Below are positions 10,965 through 22,775 of a stretch of 64,000 bases of DNA, piece by piece. The stretch lies in the NCBI GenBank assembly GCA_963662155.1, contig OY759263.1, positions 41,555,584 to 41,619,583 on the forward strand, read 5' to 3'. The stretch comes from Lamellibrachia columna. Taxonomy: Eukaryota; Annelida; Polychaeta; Sabellida; Siboglinidae. Positions within the stretch are counted from its first letter, which is position 1. Each line of letters begins with the position of its first letter. The translations under genes were made by a program, and so were the position numbers. The notes beneath the pieces were generated by a model, which was not told the origin of the DNA, made no database searches, and saw only the letters and a list, made by a program, of their open reading frames with translations.

Positions 10965-11650
10965 TTAGTTTGAATGTGCACTTGTACAACAGTTCCCAAT
11001 TCGGCAGATTGTGTTGTACCTTGAAATTAAAGACTTTTTTTTGTGCACGCTGAAGCCTTGGGAAGAGTGGGTTTGGATTTTGTCCGTGATTGAATTAGGG
11101 GTATTATTGAATGCACGAGCGATGCCATGTCTAATGCTTTTATTTGCCAGTTCAGTGTTTGTACTTTCCGTGTGGATATATTCTTGACTTCTGTTGACAT
11201 AAGTATGTACGTCAGAATTAAGTCTTATGGTTATATTTTCTAGATATTCAGGAAGGTTTCTATTTACATATTTATGATAATATTTTAAATGTTGTAGTTT
11301 ATAGATATCTTCCACTTTTAGAAGTTTTAGACTTTTGAACAAAGGGTCAGTATGTGTGTTATACTGACTGTTTGTTATCTTTCTGATTGCTCTCTTCTGT
11401 AGTTTTGTTATTCTGTTGGGTTGCGATCCCCGTACTAGTATACACTAGTTGATGTGGGAAGAATTAGTGAGTTGTATAGTTTTAGTAAGACATACTGATG
11501 ACTGAACCGTCTTAACTTATTTATAATTTCAATCGTACGTGACATTTTAGAAGCTATTTTATCAATGTAGCTATTCCATTTAAGATGTTTGTTTATCGTT
11601 ATTCCTAGGAAGTTGAAATTATCTCCATGTTCAATTGATGGATTATCTAT
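10965..11650 (-). pseudogene. LINE reverse transcriptase C-terminal fragment
   Basis: The minus-strand frame begins MFKSLKLLKVEDIYKLQHLK and ends with NCCTSAHSN. It matches the region after the RT domain of non-LTR retrotransposons (typical PLFKxLKLLKVxDLYKLQ). The sequence upstream to about 11650 continues the family pattern with stops. It is a 5'-truncated, inactive copy in a KSR intron. Confidence 0.75.
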
Positions 11651-11804
11651 CTTTAAAGATAATTATTAAAGAACGGAATAAATTTAGTAAACAAAGGCCA
11701 AAATATGTTGAATGAGTTGAGCTGAGACGCAAACAGCCCATGTTCTATTGGCAAGTATAGGACGAGGTGTTTACAAATAGATTTTCATTTTGGTGAGCGA
11801 ATAT

Positions 11805-12092
11805 TTCCAGACTACAGGCACTGGTGACGTAAGGTTATATAACAGTGGATATTTCCAGACTACAGGCACTGGTGACGTAAGGTTGTATAACAGTGGATAT
11901 TTCCAGACTACAGGCACTGGTGACGTAAGGTTATATAACAGTGGATATTTCCAGACTACAGGCACTGGTGACGTAAGGTTGTATAACAGTGGATATTTCC
12001 AGACTACAGGCACTGGTGACGTAAGGTTATATAACAGTGGATATTTCCAGACTACAGGCACTGGTGACGTAAGGTTGTATAACAGTGGATAT
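11805..12092. repeat. 48-bp minisatellite, 6 copies arranged as 96-bp dimers
   Basis: Six 48-bp units (16 codons, YFQTTGTGDVRLYNSG on plus). Units strictly alternate between GTTATATAAC and GTTGTATAAC, so the amplified unit is a 96-bp dimer repeated three times. Frames are open on both strands, with no other coding evidence. Confidence 0.92.
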
Positions 12093-12429
12093 TCGTGATT
12101 GTAGTTGCAAATGGTTATGTTTTATTTGAACCGTTATATCATGGTACCATGAACAGGGACGCATACTTGTCATCACATCATTGTCATGTGGGACCGCCGA
12201 GAATTTAGGGTGGAAAATGTTGAAAGGATACGTCTTGATGTTTTTACGGGACACGCACGCACACACACGCACGCACGCTCTCACCAATACATCCAATTAT
12301 CAGGCATTTGTTCAAAACGCAATCACTTGTTCACAATACAACTACTAACGCTATATGACGCTGTGACATAATTTTCTCACACCTCGAACATTGACACAGA
12401 TTAGTACAACGATGAGGCATTGTCATCCA

Positions 12430-12770
12430 GACTGGCGACTCAGCTGTCTGGATTATCGTCAAACACAGACTGACGACTCACTCGTCGGGATCATCGTCAA
12501 ACACACACTGGTCACTCATCCATCTGGATCACCGTCAGACACACACTGGTCACTCACCCGTCTGGATCATCGTCAAACACAGACTGGCCACTCAACCGTC
12601 TGGATCATCATAAAACACACACTGGCCACTCAACCGTCTGGATCATCGTAAAACACACACTGGTCACTCACCCATCTGGATCACCGTCAAACACAGACTG
12701 GCCACTCAACCGTCTGGATCATCGTCAAACACAGACTGGCCACTCACCCATCTGGATCATCGTCAAACAC
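12430..12770. repeat. about 38-bp minisatellite
   Basis: About nine units like ACTGGCCACTCAACCGTCTG followed by GATCATCGTCAAACACAG, with substitutions between units. Intronic to KSR. Confidence 0.85.
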
Positions 12771-12779
12771 CGGTTCTTC

Positions 12780-14150
12780 GTAGTCGACATCCAGCGACGC
12801 CACTACGTCACCTTCTGAAGCAAATGACATAATGGTGAATATTTTAACATTACAACAATTTTGGAGAATGGGCCCTTAAATAAAGCTTCCATTTTGTTCA
12901 TGTGAAGATGTTTTGACGTCAAAATCGCAAAAAAATTCACAAACTGGATAATTTTGGAGAAAGGTACAGGTTTTTCACACAACCATTGAGAATTATTTAA
13001 CACGATCAGAACGTCTGTCTGTTTAATTTGAATGTTTCATCTATCAGGCGTTCCGTGATCGCCTGACCATGATCCACGTTGTCTTTGTGCTATACTGAAC
13101 GGCAAGGTCGACCACTTGACTAATGTCATCACAACATCAAAGACTTGATGTCATTAAACATTGATGGTGCAGGAGGCACCGAAAAGGTTTGATTTGACGA
13201 CATTTACTAGTGCTGGTCCAATTAATTGATTTCGTCGACGACTGATTGGTTCATGCTTCCGATCAAGGAATCGATCAAAATCTTGTGTGATCGATCATTT
13301 TCGATTATATTAATTCTGAATTCAATTCCCTGTCGTTCCATGACTCATCTGTCCGAGATCCAAGACAATGAGTGCAAACATGACACGAAGAGAGAAAACT
13401 TCTGAATATTTTGCCCCCCCTCTGAAGTTGGCCAATGAGAACGTTCGGTTTATTAACTGTGTTAATAATGGCGTCCACGAAGTCAGGCGTGGAAAGGAAG
13501 GATTGAAGTCACTTATTACGCGGCATTAAACCACGTTGAGAGTTAGTCTTGTAAAGATCGTACTAACTTCTAGAAAATGCGTGTTGCTGCTGTAAGTCTT
13601 AAAAAGTTTAAAACGCTACTTCCTCAACTGATTTTGCCCATCGCTATTCAAGTTCGTTGGTGTTCAAATATGTCGTGCGTGAAAATTTTATGTAATATGC
13701 GCAGTCGGTTTATTAAAAAGTAATCGTTAAATCGGATAACACATGCTACTCTAGATTTCCACGAGTGATCCCCAGGGCTATCTGGCTTTGCCCGATCACA
13801 GGAGGGTCTGTGAAACGTAGCATAGCGTTTGTGTTGATGATTTGTTTAAACAATAGTTTTTGACCAACGGGTTAATTAACTAAGAAGGCAGTTGTTCTCT
13901 TTAAACAAAGCTGATACTCGAAATTGTACTTCAGCGTGAAAAGTACGAAACTGAATTATGAAATTGGCTTTCAAATGTCTAGGGAAAACATCTCGTCGAG
14001 GAGTAAAAATGAGTGCTTTTACGCCTACTGGACAGGCGAGGAAGCAGCCACGAAACTATCCCAAAGGTATTGCAAATTTCTCTATGCGTTTATAGTTACC
14101 ACCACGACTTAATTTATTAAGATAATTAATTGTTCCAAGACGGTTATTTT
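12780..14150. other. KSR intron, nothing coding recognised
   Basis: No supported gene. Sequence from 13208 (TAGTGCTGGTCCAATTAATT) looks like the terminus of a hAT-type MITE, but no matching opposite end was identified. Confidence 0.4.
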
Positions 14151-14230
14151 GGTGCATTAAAATGGTTTCGGTGTCGGCCTGTGAAAACAGTATGTGATGA
14201 CCCACGCAAGCGTAACGTAGTAGCCCTTAC

Positions 14231-14887
14231 CGTACATGGTCGTCGAACTGCCGTTCGGCGGCCAGGTGGCGCACATTGTCTCCCTGTCTCTGCTGGCCGC
14301 CATCGACTGCGACGAGATCTTCCGGTTCGGACAGCTGAGCGTCGTCGTGAGGTGCGTGCGCGCGCTGCTCGCATCCGTCCGAATGTTCGTCGCGTCCGCG
14401 CACGCGTCGTCGTCCGCTCGCGCGGAGCACGTGCGTTGGTTGCCACCACATGGCCGACTGGGGTCGCCACCCGTCGTCGACGCGGGACTCGCCGACGCGA
14501 GCGAGGAGCACGGTGACGTGTCGATGCCACTGTCGTCCGATGACGCCGACGTCACCTTAGACTCACAGGGCGCGCTACCTGACGGACTCTCCTGCACCTG
14601 CCCACACATCAGCGCCGCCTGCAGACGTTGATCTGAACTAACACAGTGCGACGTCTGGCGGAAGTCCCTGTGTAGGTGGCGTCGCGTCGCTGCGAACCAT
14701 CGACAAAGGCGCTGGTAGACGGAGACAAGGAGGCCTGGGTCGACAGAATGACGTGTTTTGTCGGCTGCTATGGAGGCCCGCGACCGGTTCCAGCTGGCCG
14801 GCTGCAGACGACTTCTGCCTCGCAGCAACAGCGTCACGTTCGAGTTGACCTCGTTCGCCTGCAGCACCTTGGTCCAGTGCTCGTCAC
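14231..14887 (-). CDS. KSR: KSR linker exon, Ser/Thr-rich and CpG-rich
   Basis: The acceptor CATTGTAG precedes 14887 and the donor ACG/GTAAGG follows 14231. Entered from the C1 exon, the frame is open for the full 657 nt and encodes a disordered linker with SSDDSGIDTSPCSSLASA and PNRKISSQSM, the sort of phosphosite-rich linker KSR has between C1 and kinase domains. The exon is much richer in G+C and CpG than its surroundings, and the opposite strand is also open. Its exit phase is one base out of step with the exon at 9701, so a small exon or an internal intron has been missed, or the donor is different. Confidence 0.7.
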
Positions 14888-14938
14888 CTACAATGCAGGT
14901 CATCGTGATGCTGATAATGTCTCTGGTTACGATCAGTT

Positions 14939-14940
<2 letters not shown>

Positions 14941-15004
<64 letters not shown>
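14941..15004. repeat. (TA)n microsatellite
   Basis: About 32 TA dinucleotides directly upstream (minus strand) of the CpG-rich KSR exon, 54 bases from its acceptor. Confidence 0.95.
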
Positions 15005-15011
<7 letters not shown>

Positions 15012-15191
15012 CACTATTATAACTATATTATTACACAGGCTGGTCAGATATACAGACGTGCATATTTTGCAAAAAACAGACAGTGGTAGAATGGCCGTTT
15101 GAAGGGTTCTACTCTAATCAAACAAAGCACCCTAAAACACAAATGTCCCCGTCACTGTAATCATATACTTGTGGGGGTGTGTACCGTTCGC

Positions 15192-15452
15192 TGACTTACC
15201 GCCGAACGGCTTGTGACAACTGACTTACCGCCGAACGGCTTGTGACAACTGACTTACCGCCGAACGACTTGTGACAACTGACTTACCGCCGAACGGCTAG
15301 TGACAACTGACTTACCGCCGAACGGCTTGTGACAACTGACTTACCGCCGAACGGCTTGTGACAACTGACTTACCGCCGAACGGCTTGTGACAACTGACTT
15401 ACCGCCGAACGGCTTGTGACAACTGACTTACCGCCGAACGGCTTGTGACAAC
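15192..15452 (-). repeat. 29-bp minisatellite carrying a 5' splice site in each unit, 9 copies
   Basis: Nine tandem 29-bp units (plus-strand unit start TGACTTACCGCCGAACGG), with single changes in copies 3 and 4. On the minus strand each unit reads as the last bases of the C1 exon followed by the donor GGTAAGT. The copy nearest the exon is the authentic end at 15432. The other eight are potential alternative donors at 29-base steps downstream. Confidence 0.93.
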
Positions 15453-15499
15453 TATTTCTACGATGGTTGTAACCAGAACATGTCCTGCAGCAGCGATAC
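15432..15499 (-). CDS. KSR: KSR C1 domain exon, second half
   Basis: The acceptor GATTTTAG precedes 15499 and a consensus donor G/GTAAGT follows 15432. The exon is 68 nt, phase 2 in and phase 1 out. Joined to the previous exon it gives CKHCRYRCCRTCSG, aligning with human KSR2 CKNCKLKCHNKCTK. The zinc-ligand His of the C1 consensus (C-x2-C-x4-H-x2-C) is Cys here. A downstream Cys (NSCHKPFG) may complete the site. The 3' end of this exon and its donor form the unit of the adjoining 29-bp array. Confidence 0.82.
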
Positions 15500-15608
15500 C
15501 TAAAATCAAAGAAAGTACATTTACTCCACAGGTACCCCACGTATGATGCATGTATATATTGCAATGCTTGTAAAATAGACTTATTGTCTTAACAGAACCT
15601 CAGCCTAC

Positions 15609-15689
15609 CTGCAGTGTTTGCAGCGATATACACTGAAGAGCGCCATCTTCCGGCAGTAACTGCACCTACGCGTCCCGCCATATGTGACA
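15609..15689 (-). CDS. KSR: KSR C1 domain exon, first half
   Basis: The acceptor GTTTTACAG precedes 15689 and the donor GCAG/GTAGGC follows 15609. The exon is 81 nt, phase 2 to phase 2. It encodes GGTRRCSYCRKMALFSVYRC, then KHCR, with the C-x2-C and C-x2-C zinc pairs and the hydrophobic MALFSVYRC core, matching human KSR2 CTVCGKGMLFGLKCKNC. It is too short to appear as an ORF and was found by homology and splice sites. Confidence 0.88.
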
Positions 15690-15699
15690 CTGTAAAACG

Positions 15700-17195
15700 A
15701 AAACGAATTAAAACATTTTAGCCGAGTAGATGGAGATACAATTGATCTGATTATGTGGAAAAAATCCGAATACGAGTAAAACATTGTTTCACTAACATAC
15801 TATAACATTTAATTCAAAATATAAATGTATAAAAGATATCAAATGTGTTAAGTGACAGTGGGCAATAGTTCTGAAAGTGAGCGTTATTTGATTTCTCCTG
15901 TGGAGAAAAATCTAGCATTTAAAGTTCTGGTTATAAACATATGGGTCAGTGCCTTATCCTGTGACCGCGAGCTCTCTCCGACTTTATTATGGGCATGAAC
16001 CCTCTCACATGACCCTTTTTATGCATACACCGAAATGTTTCGGAATCGTTTCGTAAGCTGTCTGCGCGGTCTAATAAAGGTGTTCTGGAGGACTACCTCC
16101 AATCCCGCGTCTACGCATGACTAGCATCGGACTATCTCAGTCGTGCCAAAAAGACGAATGAGCAGAACGGAGGTTATCCTGAGGGAGATTAAATACAGGA
16201 AGGATTACAGCGCACTGTGCACACTGTGGAGAAGATCTCAGTGGAGCCATTGTATGCTTGCTGTAGCCACTTTTTATTTGTTGTATATATAATTATTTCA
16301 TTATGTACACAGTTTACCGTTGTGGCAAGAACTGGTTCAAAAAGAATGATAATTATTATATGAAGGAGACGCAGGAGAGTTCAAAAAGGAGAGCCACTTT
16401 CCAGTGCAGTCAACTTGGTACGTCTGCTATCTAAACACTACGTTACGTTCACCCCAACAGCGCCTAGCGGCACCGAATTAAGGAGCCTGCCACGTTCAAC
16501 GCGCCGTGTCGACGCTTAAGTGATTTAGTGCCATGACGCGGTTGGTAGCGAAGTAGACGTTACGACATAAATTAGTCGCGACGCAGTCTTTTGAGCTTCG
16601 ATAGAGCAAAAACTGGCTTACCAGTCCGATTATTCAAACGAACACACCAGTTCGTACTAACCAACCAACTAGCTTGCGTGCGCAAAGAAAAACAAGAACT
16701 TGGATGCGTGAACACAACTAACACATCAGGTGTAACGACAGAACTTGATCGTGCCAGTTTGCAGAAGCCACTGATTAATGCATTCCTTGGAGAGCAATGC
16801 AGTCTATGATGGTATGCGTCATTCGGGCAGGTACTTAACGCCTCGCTTTATGATGCAATTGCCGCTGATTCGTGTAGACGATATGGCTTTATATAAAAAT
16901 TTATATCTAAAGTCAAAAGAGTAAGCGTTTCCAATTAGCCGTCTGCTTGGAACCGAGTGGTACGTCTGACCGCTTACATTCTGGCCATATCACGTGCTGG
17001 TGAACACGGGGACGAACGCAAACACGGACTCATGTGTGCAAACACGGACTCATGTGTGCAAACACGGACTCATATGCGCAAACAATACACAAAACTAAGA
17101 TTCGAGACATCAAATTTTTCGTATCATTATATATGTCTAATTATTTTTCAGTTGGCCACCGTTCAGATATTGAGTGTTATCTTCCTCGTGGTACT
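15700..17195. other. intronic, nothing recognised
   Basis: No frame with homology or codon structure. A short 20-bp repeat AACACGGACTCATGTGTGCA is present in about three copies near 17020-17075. Confidence 0.4.
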
Positions 17196-17198
17196 CAT

Positions 17199-17672
17199 GC
17201 TTGCTGTCTACACCAACACATGCTTGCTGTCTACACCAACACATGCTTGCTGTCTAATCCAACACATGCTTGCTGTCTACGCCAACACATGCTTGCTGTC
17301 TACACCAACACATGCTTGCTGTCTACACCAACACATGCTTGCTGTCTACACCAACACATGCTTGCTGTCTACGCCAACACATGCTTGCTGTCTACACAAA
17401 CACATGCTTGCTGTCTACACCAACACATGCTTGCTGTCTACGCCAACACACGCTTGCTGTCTACACCAACACATGCTTGCTGTCTACACCAACACATGCT
17501 TGCTGTCTACGCCAACACATGCTTGCTGTCTACACCAACACATGCTTGCTGTCTACACCAACACATGCTTGCTGTCTACACCAACACATGCTTGCTGTCT
17601 ACAACAACACATGCTTGCTGTCTACACCAACACATGCTTGCTGTCTACACCAACACATGCTTGCTGTCTAAT
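17199..17672. repeat. 23-bp minisatellite, about 20 copies, all plus frames open
   Basis: The unit is TACACCAACACATGCTTGCT followed by GTC, with occasional variants. Because 23 is not a multiple of three, translation passes through all three phases, and no phase contains a stop, so three overlapping plus-strand frames run through the array. I regard these as by-products of the repeat. Confidence 0.93.
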
Positions 17673-17714
17673 GTAAACATACATACGTACATACGTACTT
17701 ACTTACATAAGTAT

Positions 17715-17939
<225 letters not shown>

Positions 17940-19061
17940 TGCACACACATGCACACACATGCATGCACATACTCGCATGCACATACTCGTATGCACACCC
18001 GCTGACCTGTCGCGTGCCATCCGTCCGGCCACGACAACGCGTCCCAACCGTTGACATTGGCGACACCCACGAGACTGATCGAGCTACACACAACTTGACA
18101 GCTACTCGACCCAACGTCAGTGGAGTCACGCGCACCCGAGGGGTCGTCTCATCATCAGTGACATACATTGATGACAATCCGGAAATTAATAATGGATAAA
18201 CTTTTCCAACGTAATGTTAACAGTAGAATGTTCATATTCCTTGTGTGTTGCGGCACAATATCGAACATCTTTCATGCCCGGTCTTTCTACTGTCGTTCTT
18301 TTCTACCATTCATCTCGATACTATATCGCCTATAAAGCCATATAAACAAGAAACATGTTTATCGTTCCCGCCCGCTTCCTTTCTGCTAAACTTTTTCAAT
18401 TCGTAGTGTCAAACTATAGGTCTTTAAATCAGGCACAATGACCATCTAATGCTGGCAGCAGTTTTCGGGGAAAAACATAGCAAAAAGTCACGTCAAATAG
18501 TAAACAATAAGAGCCTCCCTTTTCCTTTTTAAAAAAGTCCGGACGAGAAACATGTTTCTTTTTACTTGGCCTAACGTAGCACTCCACCTACGTCAATAGC
18601 AGCACTGGTATATGGTGTAAGCCCCTACAAGGCGTTGTACGAAGGCTCTGAAAATACGTCAACAGTGACCTTTCCTAGCTTCAGTCGCGATGCCGACAAT
18701 ATCCTTAATGTTGTGCTGACCTCAATATTAACCATACCTATAACGTCTCCTTATGATAAACGCACGGGGAAAGGGTGTTCCACGTTGATTACTATGAAAC
18801 GTTTTACATAACGCGATGTAATTATTACTGGGTTTAGTTTTGGGTTTTACATGCGGCCACATTACACATGGAATTATAGATTATGTTAATGAGCTAGTAT
18901 GCGGCTCATAATTATCGAAGTTGACTTAATTTTAATATGACAGGAACTAATACGTGTACACGGGTGTCGTGCCTATTGAAATAACTAAGTCACGCAACAA
19001 ATATGGCAGCAAAGTGTGTAAAACAAAGCCGCATTGCAATCTAATATTTATGTAAATCGCT

Positions 19062-19087
19062 ACACCTGGCAGGCTCCTGCCAGGTGT
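19062..19087. repeat. perfect 12-bp inverted repeat, 2-base loop
   Basis: The arms are ACACCTGGCAGG and its exact reverse complement, separated by CT. Confidence 0.9.
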
Positions 19088-19484
19088 CTTTACTAAAGGC
19101 CATCAAACGGTTGTTGTACAGGCTAAATGGTATTAGCTTGATCACCCGGCCCACAAAGGTCAGATGAGTATATGCTTCGTAGATTAGGTTGTTCACTTTG
19201 TAGCGTTACCCGGAGGTGAGTAACACAAATGTATTTATTGGTTGAGGCTAAACAAACACTGTCGGATATTGCTCAACTAGCTCTGAGGACAAGACGGAGT
19301 CAAATAAGGTCAGGACATTAAGTCACTTTAAATCCTTCTAAGAACACGTACTCTGACTTTCATATAACATAGTGACTCATTACTGAGTCATAGAATAGCG
19401 TTATCCCGACTAATATGATCCGCACACATATAAATTAGACATCAAACGCAAAGTGCGCACATTGTTCCCGTGTAAGGTGAATAC

Positions 19485-19772
19485 ATGATAGAAGATGAGT
19501 CAGCCATACAGCTCTGTGTTGACTGGTGTTCTCTATATGATTCAATGTATGCGGAGGTTTATATCTGTCGGAAGATATATAAGATTATGCAACACCACAA
19601 CATTGCTTCATCGGATTTAAAATCTGCAATAGTCAGCTATGTCCATAGGCCTTATCTCATTGTTGTTTTTAAATCAGATCAGATGTATAACACAATTGAA
19701 AAAGATTGCCATCCAGAGCATTACGCGCCAGACGACAGTTGGACGACGGAGCCACTGACTTGTCAAACGTAA
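19485..19772 (+). CDS. unassigned open frame, 95 codons
   Basis: It starts MIEDESAIQLCVDWCSLYD and ends DDSWTTEPLTCQT before a TAA. Composition is balanced and hydrophilic, with several Cys and Tyr, unlike the repeat-driven frames nearby. I recognise no family, see no promoter, and it would sit antisense inside a KSR intron. It may be an isolated exon or chance. Confidence 0.25.
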   Translation: MIEDESAIQLCVDWCSLYDSMYAEVYICRKIYKIMQHHNIASSDLKSAIVSYVHRPYLIVVFKSDQMYNTIEKDCHPEHYAPDDSWTTEPLTCQT

Positions 19773-20292
19773 CAGTTCAACTCATTGCTTAGTGAACTAC
19801 AGAAGACTCAACCGCGCGAATTGTTGTGAACGAACGTTAGGATGTGCCGGATAACTTCGAACGATTTATGTAAGAGGTCGTCGATCTGATGTTCGTTCAT
19901 GAGAATATTCGCGTGGTGGCATCTCAAATATATGCACGTCTCAAGTGCTAGTAAATTAGCCACGGCCATATCAACACAAGGGGACCGTTTCACTCAGATA
20001 AAGAACTCATAAAGAAAATCCATCATAAACAAAATCCATCGTTCAATTTTATGAGCGTTTTAAAAATGCGTTAGACTGAGGTGCTCACAAATCCACCATA
20101 AGCTTAGGAGGAAACATTTACCATGAACTCCAAAGTGAGCACAGTAGGAGACAACAGATTTAAAAGTGGTTGAAAAACATGCTGTCGGGGGTGGTGGTGG
20201 CCTTGGGTTGGTTCTCCATTAACCTTGGAACTCTGCTCTTAGATTACTGTTCCTTCTCCCCAATTACTAAACCGGTTTTCCATGCATTAATA

Positions 20293-21183
20293 AAAGCAAT
20301 GACTTAGCTATGAATCAACCAAAGCAATGACTTAGCTATGAATCAACCAAAGCAATGACTTAGCTATGAATCAACCAAAGCAATGACTTAGCTATGAATC
20401 AACCAAAGCAATGACTTAGCTATGAATCAACCAAAGCAATGACTTAGCTAAGAATCAACCAAAGCAATGACTTAGCTATGAATCAACCAAAGCAATGACT
20501 TAGCTATGAATCAACCAAAGCAATGACTTAGCTATGAATCAACCAAAGCAATGACTTAGCTATGAATCAACCAAAGCAATGACTTAGCTATGAATCAACC
20601 AAAGCAATGACTTAGCTATGAATCAACCAAAGCAATGACTTAGCTCAGAATCAACCAAAGCAATGACTTAGCTATGAATCAACCAAAGCAATGACTTAGC
20701 TATGAATCAACCAAAGCAATGACTTAGCTATGAATCAACCAAAGCAATGACTTAGCTATGAATCAACCAAAGCAATGACTTAGCTATGAATCAACCAAAG
20801 CAATGACTTAGCTATGAATCAACCAAAGCAATGACTTAGCTATGAATCAACCAAAGCAATGACTTAGCTATGAATCAACCAAAGCAATGACTTAGCTATG
20901 AATCAACCAAAGCAATGACTTAGCTAAGAATCAACCAAAGCAATGACTTAACTATGAATCAACCAAAGCAATGACTTAGCTATGAATCAACCAAAGCAAT
21001 GACTTAGCTATGAATCAACCAAAGCAATGACTTAGCTAAGAATCAACCAAAGCAATGACTTAACTATGAATCAACCAAAGCAATGACTTAGCTATGAATC
21101 AACCAAAGCAATGACTTAGCTAAGAATCAACCAAAACAATGACTTAGCTATGAATCAACCAAAGCAATGACTTAGCTATGAAG
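20293..21183. repeat. 28-bp satellite-like array, about 32 copies
   Basis: The unit is AAAGCAATGACTTAGCTATG followed by AATCAACC. Copies are nearly identical, with rare changes (TATGAA to TAAGAA or CAGAA, GCT to ACT). The variant TAAGAA copies cluster toward the right end. Homogeneity suggests recent expansion. Confidence 0.95.
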
Positions 21184-21189
21184 CAACTG

Positions 21190-22400
21190 GCCTTGGTATA
21201 AACTGTTGAGCAATGCTCCTAGCGCGTTGTTCGTTGAGTTACCCCAGTCCTTATGATTTTACCGTCATCCTATCTTTACCGTCTGGTGCCCCGAAACCCT
21301 TTTTCACATTGTACTATGCACGGGTGATTGTGCCCTTTACACTGTCTGGGGATTTAGTGTAGGTTAGGATATCCGCATATTTTATTTAACTTAATCCAAA
21401 ACCTTAAATGAAGTCCCAGATTATATTATATTATATTATATTATATTAATTAGTATTAAACGACTAGTTAGACAACCGGCCTTGGGCTCGAACCACATAA
21501 TTCCTGGGCACCGAAGCACCATGGAGTGTGGATTAAACTGCCATAGGAGGTCCGCAAAGGTGCGCGGAAGAATACAGCCCAGTAGTCGTTGGAAAAATGT
21601 ACGCTAACGCGAAGAATGATAAGCATATCTTTCACGGAATTGGGCACAGCAGTGCGGCACGCGAAGACAACAGCGTTTTATAATTTAAATATCGATTATC
21701 CGACACGTATCTCTTTTTTGGTGTTTGTTAATGTTCGTCTACTGTAAAAATGTAGGTCTCACAGCATTTCGTCCTATTTTGTAAAATATAATACTTGCGT
21801 CCCGAATCAGAGACGTCAAGACGTTAACTCTCCGTTCTCGTCACTAGACGTCCTTTTTGTTTCTTTCATGAATCATTAAGAAAACACCTGGAATGCTGGC
21901 GACCTGCGTTCGGTTATATTTGTCATCTAAGTCAACGCAACTAATCAGATGGAATTAGTCCACTTTGATGAACGTATCACAATTTCAACACGCGATTGAG
22001 TAGTCGTTCAGCTTCTCAAAATCTATATTAATTCTCGACCCATGTGTTCATCGCGAAGCTAAACATACGATAACGTTCGATATCAATTTAAGCTGGTTCG
22101 TTGTTTTTGGCTGAATATGGTACAATGGACGCGAATGGCCGCCGGTTGCCGTGACGTTTATTAAGCGGACAGCTGGAGGCTTCTCTAAATGTCAGCGAAA
22201 TAAGATCGTGGCGAGGAAGAGAAGCGAAAGATATCTTGTTCCGACAACTCTACATGGTTGCAGAGCTGTGCGTGTTTAGACGTCTAGAGAAGTGCTATTA
22301 TATCATAGAAGTGTTCGTGAAGTGTGTTGCTAACCTAAAATACCATTCTCTGATATACCTGGTTTCATTCCATACCGATGTTGCAATTCCTATTCGGAAG
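21190..22400. other. no gene recognised
   Basis: A short (TTATA)n tract occurs at 21421-21446. Nothing else is supported. Confidence 0.4.
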
Positions 22401-22464
22401 ACTTCACAGCCATTTTGCACGGGAGTTCCATGTTTAAATGTGACAATAAATATGACGATCTCTA

Positions 22465-22775
22465 CGGGTTCTCATCGTTGGAATGATGCTAAGACAAATG
22501 TGACATTCGTAATTCGCTACGCTAAAGATGATGTTACACATTAATGTTCATCGTTGAATGACCATCACAAGATAAATGTGATGTTTGTCATTAGTGACGA
22601 CAAAGATGATGCTATCTATTAGCTTTCATCGTTAGAATGATGCCAAGACAAATATGACACTCGTTATTCATCACAACAAAAGTGATGTTCTCCATTAGTC
22701 TTCATCATTCGAATACTACCCAGAGAAACGTGATGCTTGTCATTCGACACACGAATAGGTTGCTCCGATCTGTGA
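22465..22775. repeat. degenerate tandem repeat, about 77-bp period, 4 copies
   Basis: Four diverged units each begin TTCATCRTT and contain AAGACAAATGTGA- and AAAGATGATG-like blocks. Divergence is far higher than in the other arrays, so this is an old duplication. Confidence 0.65.

Larger units (their letters stand above)
18010..20290. other. intronic, no supported gene; two unassigned frames
   Basis: No known family recognised. A plus frame at 19485-19772 (95 codons, MIEDESAIQLCVDWCSLYD) and a minus frame at 19808-19993 (MAVANLLALETCIYLRC) have protein-like composition but no homology I can name and no strong splice signals. A perfect hairpin lies at 19062-19087. Confidence 0.35.

Noticed and set aside
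13208..13330. hAT MITE based on TAGTGCTGG-type end
   Set aside because: Only one end could be seen; no matching inverted end or 8-bp duplication found by eye.
14144..14530. Arg-rich frames on both strands in the GC-rich exon
   Set aside because: They are alternative-frame shadows of the KSR linker exon; Arg-richness follows from CpG content.
20293..21183. CRISPR-like array
   Set aside because: 28-bp units are directly adjacent with no spacers, and the genome is eukaryotic.
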